Source: Clostridiales bacterium (GTDB lineage: Bacteria > Bacillota > Clostridia > Christensenellales > CAG-917). From it: DNA of 5,007 bases. The translations under genes were made by a program, and so were the position numbers. The DNA lies in the NCBI GenBank assembly GCA_012800805.1, contig JAAZIO010000205.1, positions 1-5,007 of the forward strand, written 5' to 3'. Under the pieces are notes generated by a model, which was given only the letters and a program-made list of their open reading frames with translations, ran no database searches and was not told the DNA's origin. Shown here one piece after another: positions 1 through 5,007 of this stretch (the first letter of the stretch is position 1; each line of letters begins with the position of its first letter).

Positions 1-576
1 CCTCCTCATTGGCAGGTTTAAATCCTTAAGGCAGGAAGTTAAAAGCGTCGCCCTCGTCTCGCCGTATGGCCCCGACGGAAGAGTGTAGGTTCCGGTAATT
101 AGCTTTCCGTTTAAATATACGCCCGTGCAAAGCACAACCGCCCTTGTTTGTATCCTTTCGCCGCCTGCAAGCTCCACACCCGTAACCGTGTCGCCCGCGG
201 TAAGTATTTTTGAAACCTCGCCCTCCATAAGCGTAAGGTTGGGCTCTGCCCTTAAGGTCTCAAGCATTATCTTTGAATACAGCTTTCTGTCCGCCTGCGC
301 GCGAAGCGAGTATACAGCGGGGCCCTTTGCCCTATTTAGCATTTTTATCTGAAGAAGCGCTTTGTCCGCGCACACGCCCATTTCGCCGCCCAGCGCGTCC
401 ACTTCCCTTACAAGATGTCCTTTTCCCGTGCCGCCTATCGAGGGGTTGCAAGGCATCATCGCTATTGCGCCTAAATTCAGCGTGACAAGGAGCGTTTTGT
501 GCCCCATGCGCGCTATGGCGAGCGATGACTCAATGCCCGCGTGTCCTCCTCCTATAACTACCGCTTCGTATTTCAT
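1..576 (-). CDS. mnmG: MnmG (GidA), tRNA uridine-5-carboxymethylaminomethyl modification FAD enzyme, N-terminal part
   Basis: This is the first 192 codons of MnmG; the gene runs off the left edge of the window on a codon boundary. In the known family, MnmG is an FAD enzyme of about 620-650 residues. With MnmE it installs the (carboxymethyl)aminomethyl group on C5 of the wobble uridine of certain tRNAs, in the cytosol. Seen here are the Rossmann FAD motif GGGHAG (residues 9-14), the signature MPCNPSIGGTGKGHLVRE (41-58) with its conserved Cys43, the following DALGGEMG, the segment MLNRAKGPAV and a RAQADRKLY match, and a second FAD-fold strand ending VVLCTGVYLNG. The start is the ATG at 576, one base after the mnmE stop. 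It is preceded by GGAAAG, and residues 3-14 align with the usual N-terminus. Nothing in the visible part looks broken. The adjacency to mnmE matches the shared complex. Confidence 0.96.
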   Translation of the reverse strand, partial: MKYEAVVIGGGHAGIESSLAIARMGHKTLLVTLNLGAIAMMPCNPSIGGTGKGHLVREVDALGGEMGVCADKALLQIKMLNRAKGPAVYSLRAQADRKLYSKIMLETLRAEPNLTLMEGEVSKILTAGDTVTGVELAGGERIQTRAVVLCTGVYLNGKLITGTYTLPSGPYGETRATLLTSCLKDLNLPMRR

Positions 577-577
577 A

Positions 578-1864
578 TTACTTTCCGACGCAGAATTTTT
601 TGAAAATTCCGTCTATTATCTCCTCGCTTGCGACTTTTCCCGTGATTTTTCCCATACAGTCGGCGGCGGCCCTAAGCCCCACAATCATGAGGTCAACTGC
701 CCCCTTTGCCCTTAGGGCGTCTTCAAGGTTTGACTCCGCCTGCTTTAAGAGCGAATAGTGCCTTTCCTCCGTTATAAACTCGGCGTCCTGGCTGCCCGCA
801 AGATTTGCCAGCGCCTCGAGCAAAGCCTCCACGCCCTCGCCCGTTTTCGCGCTGATGCCGTAGACGCCGCCTTTTATGCCAAGCTTATCTCTATTAAGGT
901 CGCATTTGGTTTGAACTTTAAAATACTCCTGCCCCTCTAAGGGTTTATAGGTAAATACGCCGCTTGGGGATAGCTCAAGGACGGCGTCTGCGCTCTTTAG
1001 GGCCTCTTTTGCCCTTTCGATGCCGATTTTTTCTATGGTTTCCGCGCTCTCTCTTATTCCCGCGGTGTCCGTAATTATCAGTTTTACGCCGTTATATTCA
1101 AGCGTTTCCGTAACTATATCTCTCGTGGTTCCCGGAATATCGGTGACTATCGTCCTTTCAAAACCAAGAAAAGCGTTCATAAGAGACGATTTTCCCGCGT
1201 TTACCTCGCCCGTAAGCACGACGTTTACGCCGTTTTTGGCCCTTCTTCCCGCTTTGAAACTTTTAAGCAACGCCCTTATTTTATCTAAAGAGCGTGACAA
1301 GACTTCCTCCGAAAGGGGCAATACTTCGTCCTCCATTTCTTCAGGGTAGTCGAGCGAAGCCTCAAGCGAGGAGGCAAGGTCGTATATTTCGCTCTCGATA
1401 TCTTCGATTTTTTCCGTCAGCTCGCCTTTCATCAGGCGGTAGGCTGCTCTAAGCGACGCAGCGCTCTCTGCGCTAATCATGTTTATTACGCCCTCGGCGT
1501 CGGCAAGGCTAAGCTTTCCGTTTAAAAACGCGCGCTTTGTGAACTCTCCGTTTTCGGCAAGGCGAGCCCCTTTTGCCAAAAGGTCGGCTATTACGCCCTT
1601 AAGAAGCCTCATTCCGCCGTGGAGATGAAACTCCACGACATCCTCGCCAGTAAACGACGCGGGGGCTTTGAAATATACAAGATAGCCTTTGTCTTTGAAC
1701 TCCGAGCCGTTGAAAGTGCCGAAATGCATTTTTTTCGGCTCAATAGAAAAAGACCCTGCGTCGAAAACGCTGAGGGCAATTTCCAGTGCGTCTTTTCCGC
1801 TGAGTCTGACAATCCCGATTCCCCCGTTGCCGGGAGGCGTGGATATTGCGCATATCGTGTCCAT
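578..1864 (-). CDS. mnmE: MnmE (TrmE), tRNA modification GTPase
   Basis: MnmE is a potassium-dependent GTPase that works with MnmG on wobble uridine 34 of tRNAs. The N-terminal tetrahydrofolate-binding domain (about residues 1-118) begins with TPPGNGGIGIVRLSG and contains the segments FTGEDVVEFHLHGG and GEFTKRAFLNGKLSLADAEG. A helical domain follows, split around the G domain. The G domain (about 212-355) shows G1 GEVNAGKS (219-226, with Asn222 at the place of the potassium-binding Asn), G2 TTRD (246-249), G3 DTAG (266-269) and a G5-like SAK (338-340). The C-terminus carries the catalytic-cysteine motif FCVGK (424-428). At 428 residues it is shorter than the usual roughly 450-460; the loss lies mainly between G3 and G4. 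The G4 box reads TKCD (319-322) rather than NKxD. The ATG at 1864 overlaps the jag stop by one base (TAATG), with AAAAGG six bases upstream. All key motifs are present, so it is probably active. Confidence 0.97.
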   Translation of the reverse strand: MDTICAISTPPGNGGIGIVRLSGKDALEIALSVFDAGSFSIEPKKMHFGTFNGSEFKDKGYLVYFKAPASFTGEDVVEFHLHGGMRLLKGVIADLLAKGARLAENGEFTKRAFLNGKLSLADAEGVINMISAESAASLRAAYRLMKGELTEKIEDIESEIYDLASSLEASLDYPEEMEDEVLPLSEEVLSRSLDKIRALLKSFKAGRRAKNGVNVVLTGEVNAGKSSLMNAFLGFERTIVTDIPGTTRDIVTETLEYNGVKLIITDTAGIRESAETIEKIGIERAKEALKSADAVLELSPSGVFTYKPLEGQEYFKVQTKCDLNRDKLGIKGGVYGISAKTGEGVEALLEALANLAGSQDAEFITEERHYSLLKQAESNLEDALRAKGAVDLMIVGLRAAADCMGKITGKVASEEIIDGIFKKFCVGK

Positions 1865-2565
1865 TAAAAACCTTTTTTGTATCCGAAGCTCTTGAATTTG
1901 GGCGGGCCCTGCCTTTTGTTTGGCTGCTTTGAAAGGGGAGCCTGCTGGTTAGACCTGACTCCGCCGGGCTTGGGGACGATGACCACATGGCGGTTGGGCT
2001 CTTCGCCCTCGCTTGCGGTGGTTGCTTTGTAGCTGTCTTGCAGCGCCGAGTGGATGATTCTTCTTTCAAAGGGGTTCATTGGTTCAAGCGCGACCTTTTT
2101 TCCCGTGCGGTAGGCTTTGTCCGCAAGCCTGTAAGCAAGGGAGATAAGGGTTTGCTCCCTCTTTTCCCTGTAGTTTTCGGCGTTGACGATAACTTTTTTA
2201 AAGCTCTTGCTTTCCTCGTTGATAACGGTCAGCGTAAGATACTGAATGGCGTCAAGCCCCTCTCCACGGTAGCCGATGACGGCGCCGCTTCCTTCGCCCA
2301 CGATGTCAACATAAATGACATCGTCTTTTTCATGGGCAATGGCTTCGGCTTTTATACCCATTTTGTTTAAAATTCCGTTAACGAAATTTTCCGCTCTCTC
2401 AACGGGTGTGGGAATGAGCGTCATTGATACCGCCGCTTTTTGAAACAGCCCGCCGTTGTTAAGGACCTCCACTTTCACTCTGTCACGGGTGACGTTAAGT
2501 TGGCGAAGACCTTCTTCTATTGCGAGCTCCACTGATTGGGCTTTTACTTCTATGGTTTTATTCAT
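1864..2565 (-). CDS. jag: Jag/KhpB (EloR) family RNA-binding protein, JAG_N-KH-R3H
   Basis: A 233-residue cytosolic protein of the Jag/KhpB family, whose members bind RNA and, in several Gram-positive bacteria, influence cell elongation and division; its RNA targets here are unknown. Domains in order: a JAG_N domain (about 1-50), a KH domain (about 58-130) with the GxxG loop GYRG (98-101) in VIGYRGEGLDAIQYL, and an R3H domain (about 133-199) with Arg168-x3-His172 in ERRIIHSAL, followed by RHVVIVPK. After residue 200 comes a Gln/Pro/Lys/Arg-rich tail, probably disordered, ending FKSFGYKKGF. The JAG_N glycine motif is shortened to NNGGLFQKAAV. The ATG at 2565 has a strong AGGAGA site four bases upstream, inside the 12-base gap after yidC. 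The place between yidC and mnmE is the usual one in Bacillota. Confidence 0.93.
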   Translation of the reverse strand: MNKTIEVKAQSVELAIEEGLRQLNVTRDRVKVEVLNNGGLFQKAAVSMTLIPTPVERAENFVNGILNKMGIKAEAIAHEKDDVIYVDIVGEGSGAVIGYRGEGLDAIQYLTLTVINEESKSFKKVIVNAENYREKREQTLISLAYRLADKAYRTGKKVALEPMNPFERRIIHSALQDSYKATTASEGEEPNRHVVIVPKPGGVRSNQQAPLSKQPNKRQGPPKFKSFGYKKGF

Positions 2566-2569
2566 ATTC

Positions 2570-2575
2570 TCTCCT
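2570..2575 (-). promoter_or_regulatory. Ribosome binding site for jag
   Basis: AGGAGA lies four bases before the jag ATG, entirely within the 12-base gap between the yidC stop (2578-2580) and jag. It fixes the jag start and is one of the strongest ribosome binding sites in the window. That suggests jag is translated by its own initiation and not only by coupling to yidC. Confidence 0.8.
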
Positions 2576-2577
2576 GA

Positions 2578-3765
2578 TTACTTTCTGGATTTTTTAACAT
2601 AGACGGGCGCCTCACCGTTTTTCCTGTCGATGAGCATGGTCGCCAGACTGTAGATTAACTGGAACAGTATGGAATACAGCGAGTTTACAAACATATAGAG
2701 CGTGAACGCCGCGCTGTAAAAGAGCGCGAACACGCCCATTAAAACGGGCATCATCCACTGCATCATTTTTTGAGACGCTTCCATGCCCGCCTGCGCAGGA
2801 GGCTGAGCCGCTCCCTGCGTTTTGCTCATAAGAAGCTGAGACAGAACGCTTAAGGCGACGGTCAGCGCGGGGAGAATCAAAAGACCGTTCCACTTGCCGT
2901 TCTTTCCGTAGCCGCCCGTTCCAATAAGCTTAGCCATTACGGTTTCGTAATCGCTTATCATTACGCCCTCGATTCTGGCGTTGGCAAAGCCTTTCTGCCC
3001 CGAGAACGAAGTATAGTCGGGTATTGCTTTTTCCCAGGAATCGGGAACAAAGATGTTGTGAATCCAAAGGAAGCTCGGCATCTGATAGTTTTCGGCAACC
3101 GCCGTCTGCGCCTTGTCTTTTGCAGCGGTTTCCGATACAGCCTTGATTTCGTCCACTTTGACGGGGTCCGCCTTTTCGGCATCGGTCAAAGCGTCGTAGG
3201 ATTGCTGATAGATGTCGGTATACTCTTTGTCATACACGCTGGTGTAGGTGATAACCGCGTTTTTATATACGAGAGCGTTCTGGTAAGATACCATCTGCCT
3301 GAATCCCGAAAACACCACGATAAATACAACAAGGGTGATAAGCGTGGGCAGGCAGCTTCCCATAACTGAGTATTTTTCTTTTTTATAAAGCGCCATCTGC
3401 TCCTGCTGGAGGCGCTGCTTGTCGTTTCCGAACTTCTCCTGAAGCTCGTCAAGCCTTGGCTTCATGCGCTTCATTGCCTTTGCGTTTTTGCGCATGATGT
3501 GCTTTTGCCAAAAGTCGAAAGGCAGAAGAATCGTCTTTAAAATGACTGTAAACACTACGACAGTCCAGCCGAAGTTGCCCACCTTATCGTTCAGCACAAT
3601 AAGAAACTTGGCCATAAAGTGCGTGGGCTCGTTTACTCCGTCATTGAAATTAACATTTGCGTTGTCGCGGTTGCAGGCGGTAAACACAAACAGCGACAGC
3701 AAAAGAACTGCCGCAAGCAAATAAATCAGAATCTTTTTTTTCCGCGCGTAACTTAAATGAGCCAT
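2578..3765 (-). CDS. yidC: YidC/SpoIIIJ-type membrane protein insertase
   Basis: YidC inserts membrane proteins, alone or with SecYEG. This 395-residue protein starts with a basic stretch (RKKK, 8-11), a hydrophobic segment (12-30) and a lipobox-like FTAC, so Cys31 may be the lipidated mature N-terminus, as in Gram-positive SpoIIIJ-type YidC. Further hydrophobic segments lie at about 65-83, 138-155, 294-313 and 338-378 (the last holding two). The cytosolic loop between the first two carries the usual charged hairpin with KRMKPRLDELQEKFGND, then LYKKE and GSCLPTLI. The groove arginine is replaced by Lys77 in TVILKTILLP. About 135 residues (160-293) separate two membrane segments and include FLWI (232-235); this region is much larger than in typical Gram-positive homologues of about 260-290 residues. 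The tail is basic (VKKSRK). The ATG at 3765 overlaps the end of yidD by 13 bases and has GAGG nine bases upstream. The family call is secure; the inserts are the unusual part. Confidence 0.94.
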   Translation of the reverse strand: MAHLSYARKKKILIYLLAAVLLLSLFVFTACNRDNANVNFNDGVNEPTHFMAKFLIVLNDKVGNFGWTVVVFTVILKTILLPFDFWQKHIMRKNAKAMKRMKPRLDELQEKFGNDKQRLQQEQMALYKKEKYSVMGSCLPTLITLVVFIVVFSGFRQMVSYQNALVYKNAVITYTSVYDKEYTDIYQQSYDALTDAEKADPVKVDEIKAVSETAAKDKAQTAVAENYQMPSFLWIHNIFVPDSWEKAIPDYTSFSGQKGFANARIEGVMISDYETVMAKLIGTGGYGKNGKWNGLLILPALTVALSVLSQLLMSKTQGAAQPPAQAGMEASQKMMQWMMPVLMGVFALFYSAAFTLYMFVNSLYSILFQLIYSLATMLIDRKNGEAPVYVKKSRK

Positions 3766-3995
3766 TTTATTTTTCCTCGATAATTTTCGGGAACGGGGTC
3801 GAAACCTCCCCTGTGGAACGGCGTGCAGCGCATAAGCCTTTTAAGCCCCATCCCCACGCCTTTCAACGCGCCGTGCTTTACGACGGCGTCATACATATAC
3901 ATTGAACAAGTAGGGGTGTAAATGCAGCCGTTTCCCGTGTACGGGGAAATAAAGCGCTTGTAAAATCTCAAAAGCAAAAGGCAGATATATTTCAC
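3753..3995 (-). CDS. yidD: YidD, membrane protein insertion efficiency factor
   Basis: YidD is a small peripheral inner-membrane protein that in E. coli helps YidC-dependent membrane protein insertion; its exact mechanism is unsettled. The 80-residue sequence is a full-length member. It has an N-terminal amphipathic or hydrophobic helix (ICLLLLRFYKRFISP), the three conserved cysteines (Cys24, Cys30, Cys57) in GCIYTPTCSMY and RLMRCTPFHRGG, and the ending FDPVP (65-69). The start is GTG at 3995, sharing GTGA with the rnpA stop; no in-frame ATG lies near it, and the family N-terminus begins at this point. The sequence upstream (GGGTAAGCTAAG) is only a weak ribosome binding site, so translation is probably coupled to rnpA. 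The next gene is yidC, its functional partner. Confidence 0.95.
   Translation of the reverse strand: MKYICLLLLRFYKRFISPYTGNGCIYTPTCSMYMYDAVVKHGALKGVGMGLKRLMRCTPFHRGGFDPVPENYRGKIKWLI
3775..3778 (-). promoter_or_regulatory. Ribosome binding site for yidC, inside yidD
   Basis: GAGG followed by an A-rich run of nine bases precedes the yidC ATG at 3765. It lies within the last codons of yidD and supports that ATG as the yidC start, and hence the 13-base overlap of the two genes. Confidence 0.7.
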
Positions 3996-4324
3996 CTTAG
4001 CTTACCCGCTTTATTTAACAAGTCCTCCAAAGCCCGGCCCAGCTCGTGAAAGTCCATCTCCGCAGCCTGCGGCTTTGCCGAAACTATATATGAATAACCG
4101 CTGTCAACCCTGTCAATCAAAGCGCGGAAGTTTTCCCTTAAAAGGCGTTTGACGCGGTTCCTCACCACGCTTTTGCCTACCGCTTTGCTGACCGAAAATC
4201 CTACCTTTAACCCCTTGTTGGATTTGACAAAATGCAATACAAGCTTTGAGCTACTTACCGTTTCGCCCTTTTTGTAAATATACTTAAAAGCGTTGCTCGA
4301 TTTTAAACGGTATTGCCTTTGCAC
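3992..4324 (-). CDS. rnpA: RnpA, protein component of ribonuclease P
   Basis: RnpA binds the catalytic RNA of RNase P and helps it cleave the 5' leader from precursor tRNAs. The 110-residue protein has the usual length and basic character. It opens with the family pattern YRLKSSNAFKYIYKKG (5-20), continues with KVGFSVSKAVGKSVVRNRVKRLLRE (40-64) holding the RNR signature Arg55-Asn56-Arg57, and ends with the conserved SAKPQAAEMDFHELGRALEDLL. The start is GTG at 4324, two bases after the rpmH stop. No clear Shine-Dalgarno precedes it (the nearest AAAGG is about 24 bases away), so initiation probably depends on ribosomes finishing rpmH. Its stop overlaps the yidD start by four bases. Confidence 0.96.
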   Translation of the reverse strand: MQRQYRLKSSNAFKYIYKKGETVSSSKLVLHFVKSNKGLKVGFSVSKAVGKSVVRNRVKRLLRENFRALIDRVDSGYSYIVSAKPQAAEMDFHELGRALEDLLNKAGKLR

Positions 4325-4326
4325 TC

Positions 4327-4461
4327 TTACGCGGTCAGATTGTGTCTGCCTTTGGCTCTTCTTCTCGCTAAAACGTTTCTGCCGGTCTTTGATTTCATTC
4401 TGGCGCGAAAGCCGTGAACTTTCTTTGCCTGCCTCTTTTTGGGCTGGTATGTTCTTTTCAT
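4327..4461 (-). CDS. rpmH: Ribosomal protein L34 (bL34)
   Basis: bL34 is a small, very basic protein of the large ribosomal subunit. The 44-codon frame starts [11 protein letters not shown], continues [10 protein letters not shown] and [18 protein letters not shown], and ends NLTA, which matches the universal L34 pattern over its whole length. The ATG at 4461 has a GGAGGA ribosome binding site nine bases upstream and is the first gene after a perfect-consensus promoter. Strong expression of a ribosomal protein fits both signals. rnpA follows after two bases, the near-universal pairing in bacteria. Confidence 0.98.
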   Translation of the reverse strand: MKRTYQPKKRQAKKVHGFRARMKSKTGRNVLARRRAKGRHNLTA

Positions 4462-4470
4462 CTTTATATA

Positions 4471-4476
4471 TCCTCC
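4471..4476 (-). promoter_or_regulatory. Ribosome binding site for rpmH
   Basis: GGAGGA sits nine bases before the rpmH ATG and is nearly a full match to the 16S anti-Shine-Dalgarno. It is the strongest such site in the window and fixes the rpmH start. Confidence 0.88.
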
Positions 4477-4506
4477 GATTGGTTTGCGAATAAAAAGCTG
4501 CTTTTA

Positions 4507-4536
4507 ATTATATCTATTTTGCTTTTGTATTGTCAA
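4507..4536 (-). promoter_or_regulatory. Sigma-A type promoter for the rpmH-rnpA-yidD-yidC-jag-mnmE-mnmG operon
   Basis: On the minus strand, TTGACA (4531-4536) and TATAAT (4507-4512) are both exact consensus hexamers, 18 bases apart, in an AT-rich gap. By usual spacing, transcription would start near 4500, giving a leader of about 39 bases before rpmH. The -35 box begins eight bases after the argS stop codon. No operator-like palindrome is seen around it. A separate signal inside the operon was not found. Confidence 0.87.
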
Positions 4537-4543
4537 CTGATAA

Positions 4544-5007
4544 TTACATGCTGTCGGGAGCGTCTATCCCAAGAAGCGCAAGTCCCGTTTTCAGCGTGTT
4601 TGAAACCGCCTCGGTCAAAAGAAGCCTTGCCTTTTTGACCCGCTCTTCGCTTTGCAGTATGCTGTGCGCTATATAAAAGCGGTTGTATTTTTCGCATATG
4701 TCTATAAGACTTCGGGATATCATGCAGGGTTCTCTAAGCCTTGCCGCTTTCTCGACAGCCTCGGGGAAAGCAAGCACCGCCATCGCCACATCGTATTCTT
4801 CCTTTTCTTTAAGGTCGGTCAGGCTTCCGTCCGAGCAATCCCCGCCCTTTTTAAGAACCGAGCGGCAGCGAGCGTTGGTGTATTGAATGTATGGCGCTGT
4901 TTCGCCGTCAAAATTCAACACCTTGTCGAAGGAAAAGACAATATCTTTGATTCTGTTTTGCGACAGCGCCGAGAATATGACCGCTCCAACGCCGACGCTT
5001 TCTGCTA
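4544..5007 (-). CDS. argS: Arginyl-tRNA synthetase, C-terminal part
   Basis: The final 153 residues of a class I arginyl-tRNA synthetase; the gene begins beyond the right edge. The enzyme attaches arginine to tRNA-Arg in the cytosol. The visible part starts in the end of the catalytic core (VGVGAVIFSALSQNRIKDIVFS), followed by the conserved FDGETAPYIQYTNAR leading into the helical anticodon-binding domain (the DALR-type domain). That domain shows RSLIDICEKYNRFY and ends with the typical LKTGLALLGIDAPDSM, where most family members end in a LLGIxAPxxM pattern. The nucleotide-binding HIGH region lies outside the window. The GTG at 4921 is an internal valine of this frame, not a start. No terminator follows the stop, so readthrough into rpmH is possible. 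Confidence 0.96.
   Translation of the reverse strand, partial: AESVGVGAVIFSALSQNRIKDIVFSFDKVLNFDGETAPYIQYTNARCRSVLKKGGDCSDGSLTDLKEKEEYDVAMAVLAFPEAVEKAARLREPCMISRSLIDICEKYNRFYIAHSILQSEERVKKARLLLTEAVSNTLKTGLALLGIDAPDSM

Noticed and set aside
362..715. Plus-strand open frame of 117 codons opposite mnmE and mnmG
   Set aside because: It is antisense to two secure genes and its sequence is low-complexity Ser/Pro-rich, as expected from reverse reading of Gly/Glu-rich codons.
1740..2069. Minus-strand open frame of 109 codons across the jag-mnmE junction
   Set aside because: It is an out-of-frame reading of the two genes, rich in Arg and Ser, without a family match or ribosome binding site.
1987..2370. 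Plus-strand open frame of 127 codons opposite jag
   Set aside because: It lies wholly antisense to the well-supported jag gene, has no clear ribosome binding site and shows no family motif.
3058..3369. Plus-strand open frame of 103 codons opposite the YidC insert
   Set aside because: It is antisense to yidC and has no motif or start signal; the YidC frame explains the sequence.
4491..4506. AT-rich inverted repeat (AAAAGC / GCTTTT) after the -10 box, as a terminator for argS
   Set aside because: The loop would be one base, or three with only a five-pair, mostly A-T stem. It lies downstream of the promoter's -10 box, so it would stop the operon itself and not argS.
4462..4543. Possible DnaA boxes or origin in the AT-rich gap
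   Set aside because: No TTATNCACA match or cluster is seen; TTATCAGTT next to the argS stop is only a partial likeness.
4544..4921. A separate small gene starting at the GTG at 4921
   Set aside because: The reading frame stays open to the window edge and the residues upstream match the arginyl-tRNA synthetase core, so this is the tail of argS.
1..5007. Mobile element, CRISPR array, RNA gene, defence system or other novel system
   Set aside because: No direct repeats, terminal inverted repeats, tRNA- or rRNA-like stretches or foreign genes were seen; almost every base belongs to a conserved housekeeping gene.

Overview
The window carries one compact, conserved housekeeping cluster. All eight genes lie on the minus strand and are read from high to low coordinates: argS (3' end only) - rpmH - rnpA - yidD - yidC - jag/khpB - mnmE - mnmG (5' end only). 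From rpmH to mnmG this is the classical bacterial rpmH-mnmG block. It suggests a member of the Bacillota, probably a Clostridia-type lineage. YidC has a lipoprotein-like N-terminus as in SpoIIIJ-type proteins, a Jag/KhpB protein sits between yidC and mnmE, and the control signals are strong sigma-A and Shine-Dalgarno types. The finer lineage cannot be read from this sequence.

Layout. At 4544-5007 is the C-terminal part of arginyl-tRNA synthetase. An 82-base AT-rich gap (4462-4543) is the only real intergenic region. It holds a promoter with both hexamers at perfect consensus (TTGACA, 18 bases, TATAAT) and a GGAGGA ribosome binding site for rpmH. After that the genes are nearly seamless: rpmH to rnpA is 2 bases, rnpA and yidD overlap by 4, yidD and yidC by 13, yidC to jag is 12 bases, jag and mnmE overlap by 1, and mnmE to mnmG is 1 base. 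No terminator or clear internal promoter was seen, so one transcript from rpmH through mnmG is the simplest reading. No stretch over 300 bases lacks a gene.

The genes fall into three functional groups. Ribosomal protein L34 and the RNase P protein serve translation and tRNA 5' maturation. YidD, YidC and Jag/KhpB belong to membrane protein insertion and the RNA-binding, envelope-linked functions often encoded beside it. MnmE and MnmG form the enzyme complex that modifies the wobble uridine of certain tRNAs. ArgS upstream charges tRNA-Arg, so most of the block concerns tRNA and translation.

I found no mobile element, CRISPR array, RNA gene, defence gene or clear sign of transfer. The points worth a second look are modest: argS in the place where dnaA often sits; a YidC with a lysine at the groove position usually held by arginine and large inserts between transmembrane segments; an MnmE with a shortened G domain and TKCD in place of NKxD; a shortened JAG_N motif; and dense translational coupling with two GTG starts.
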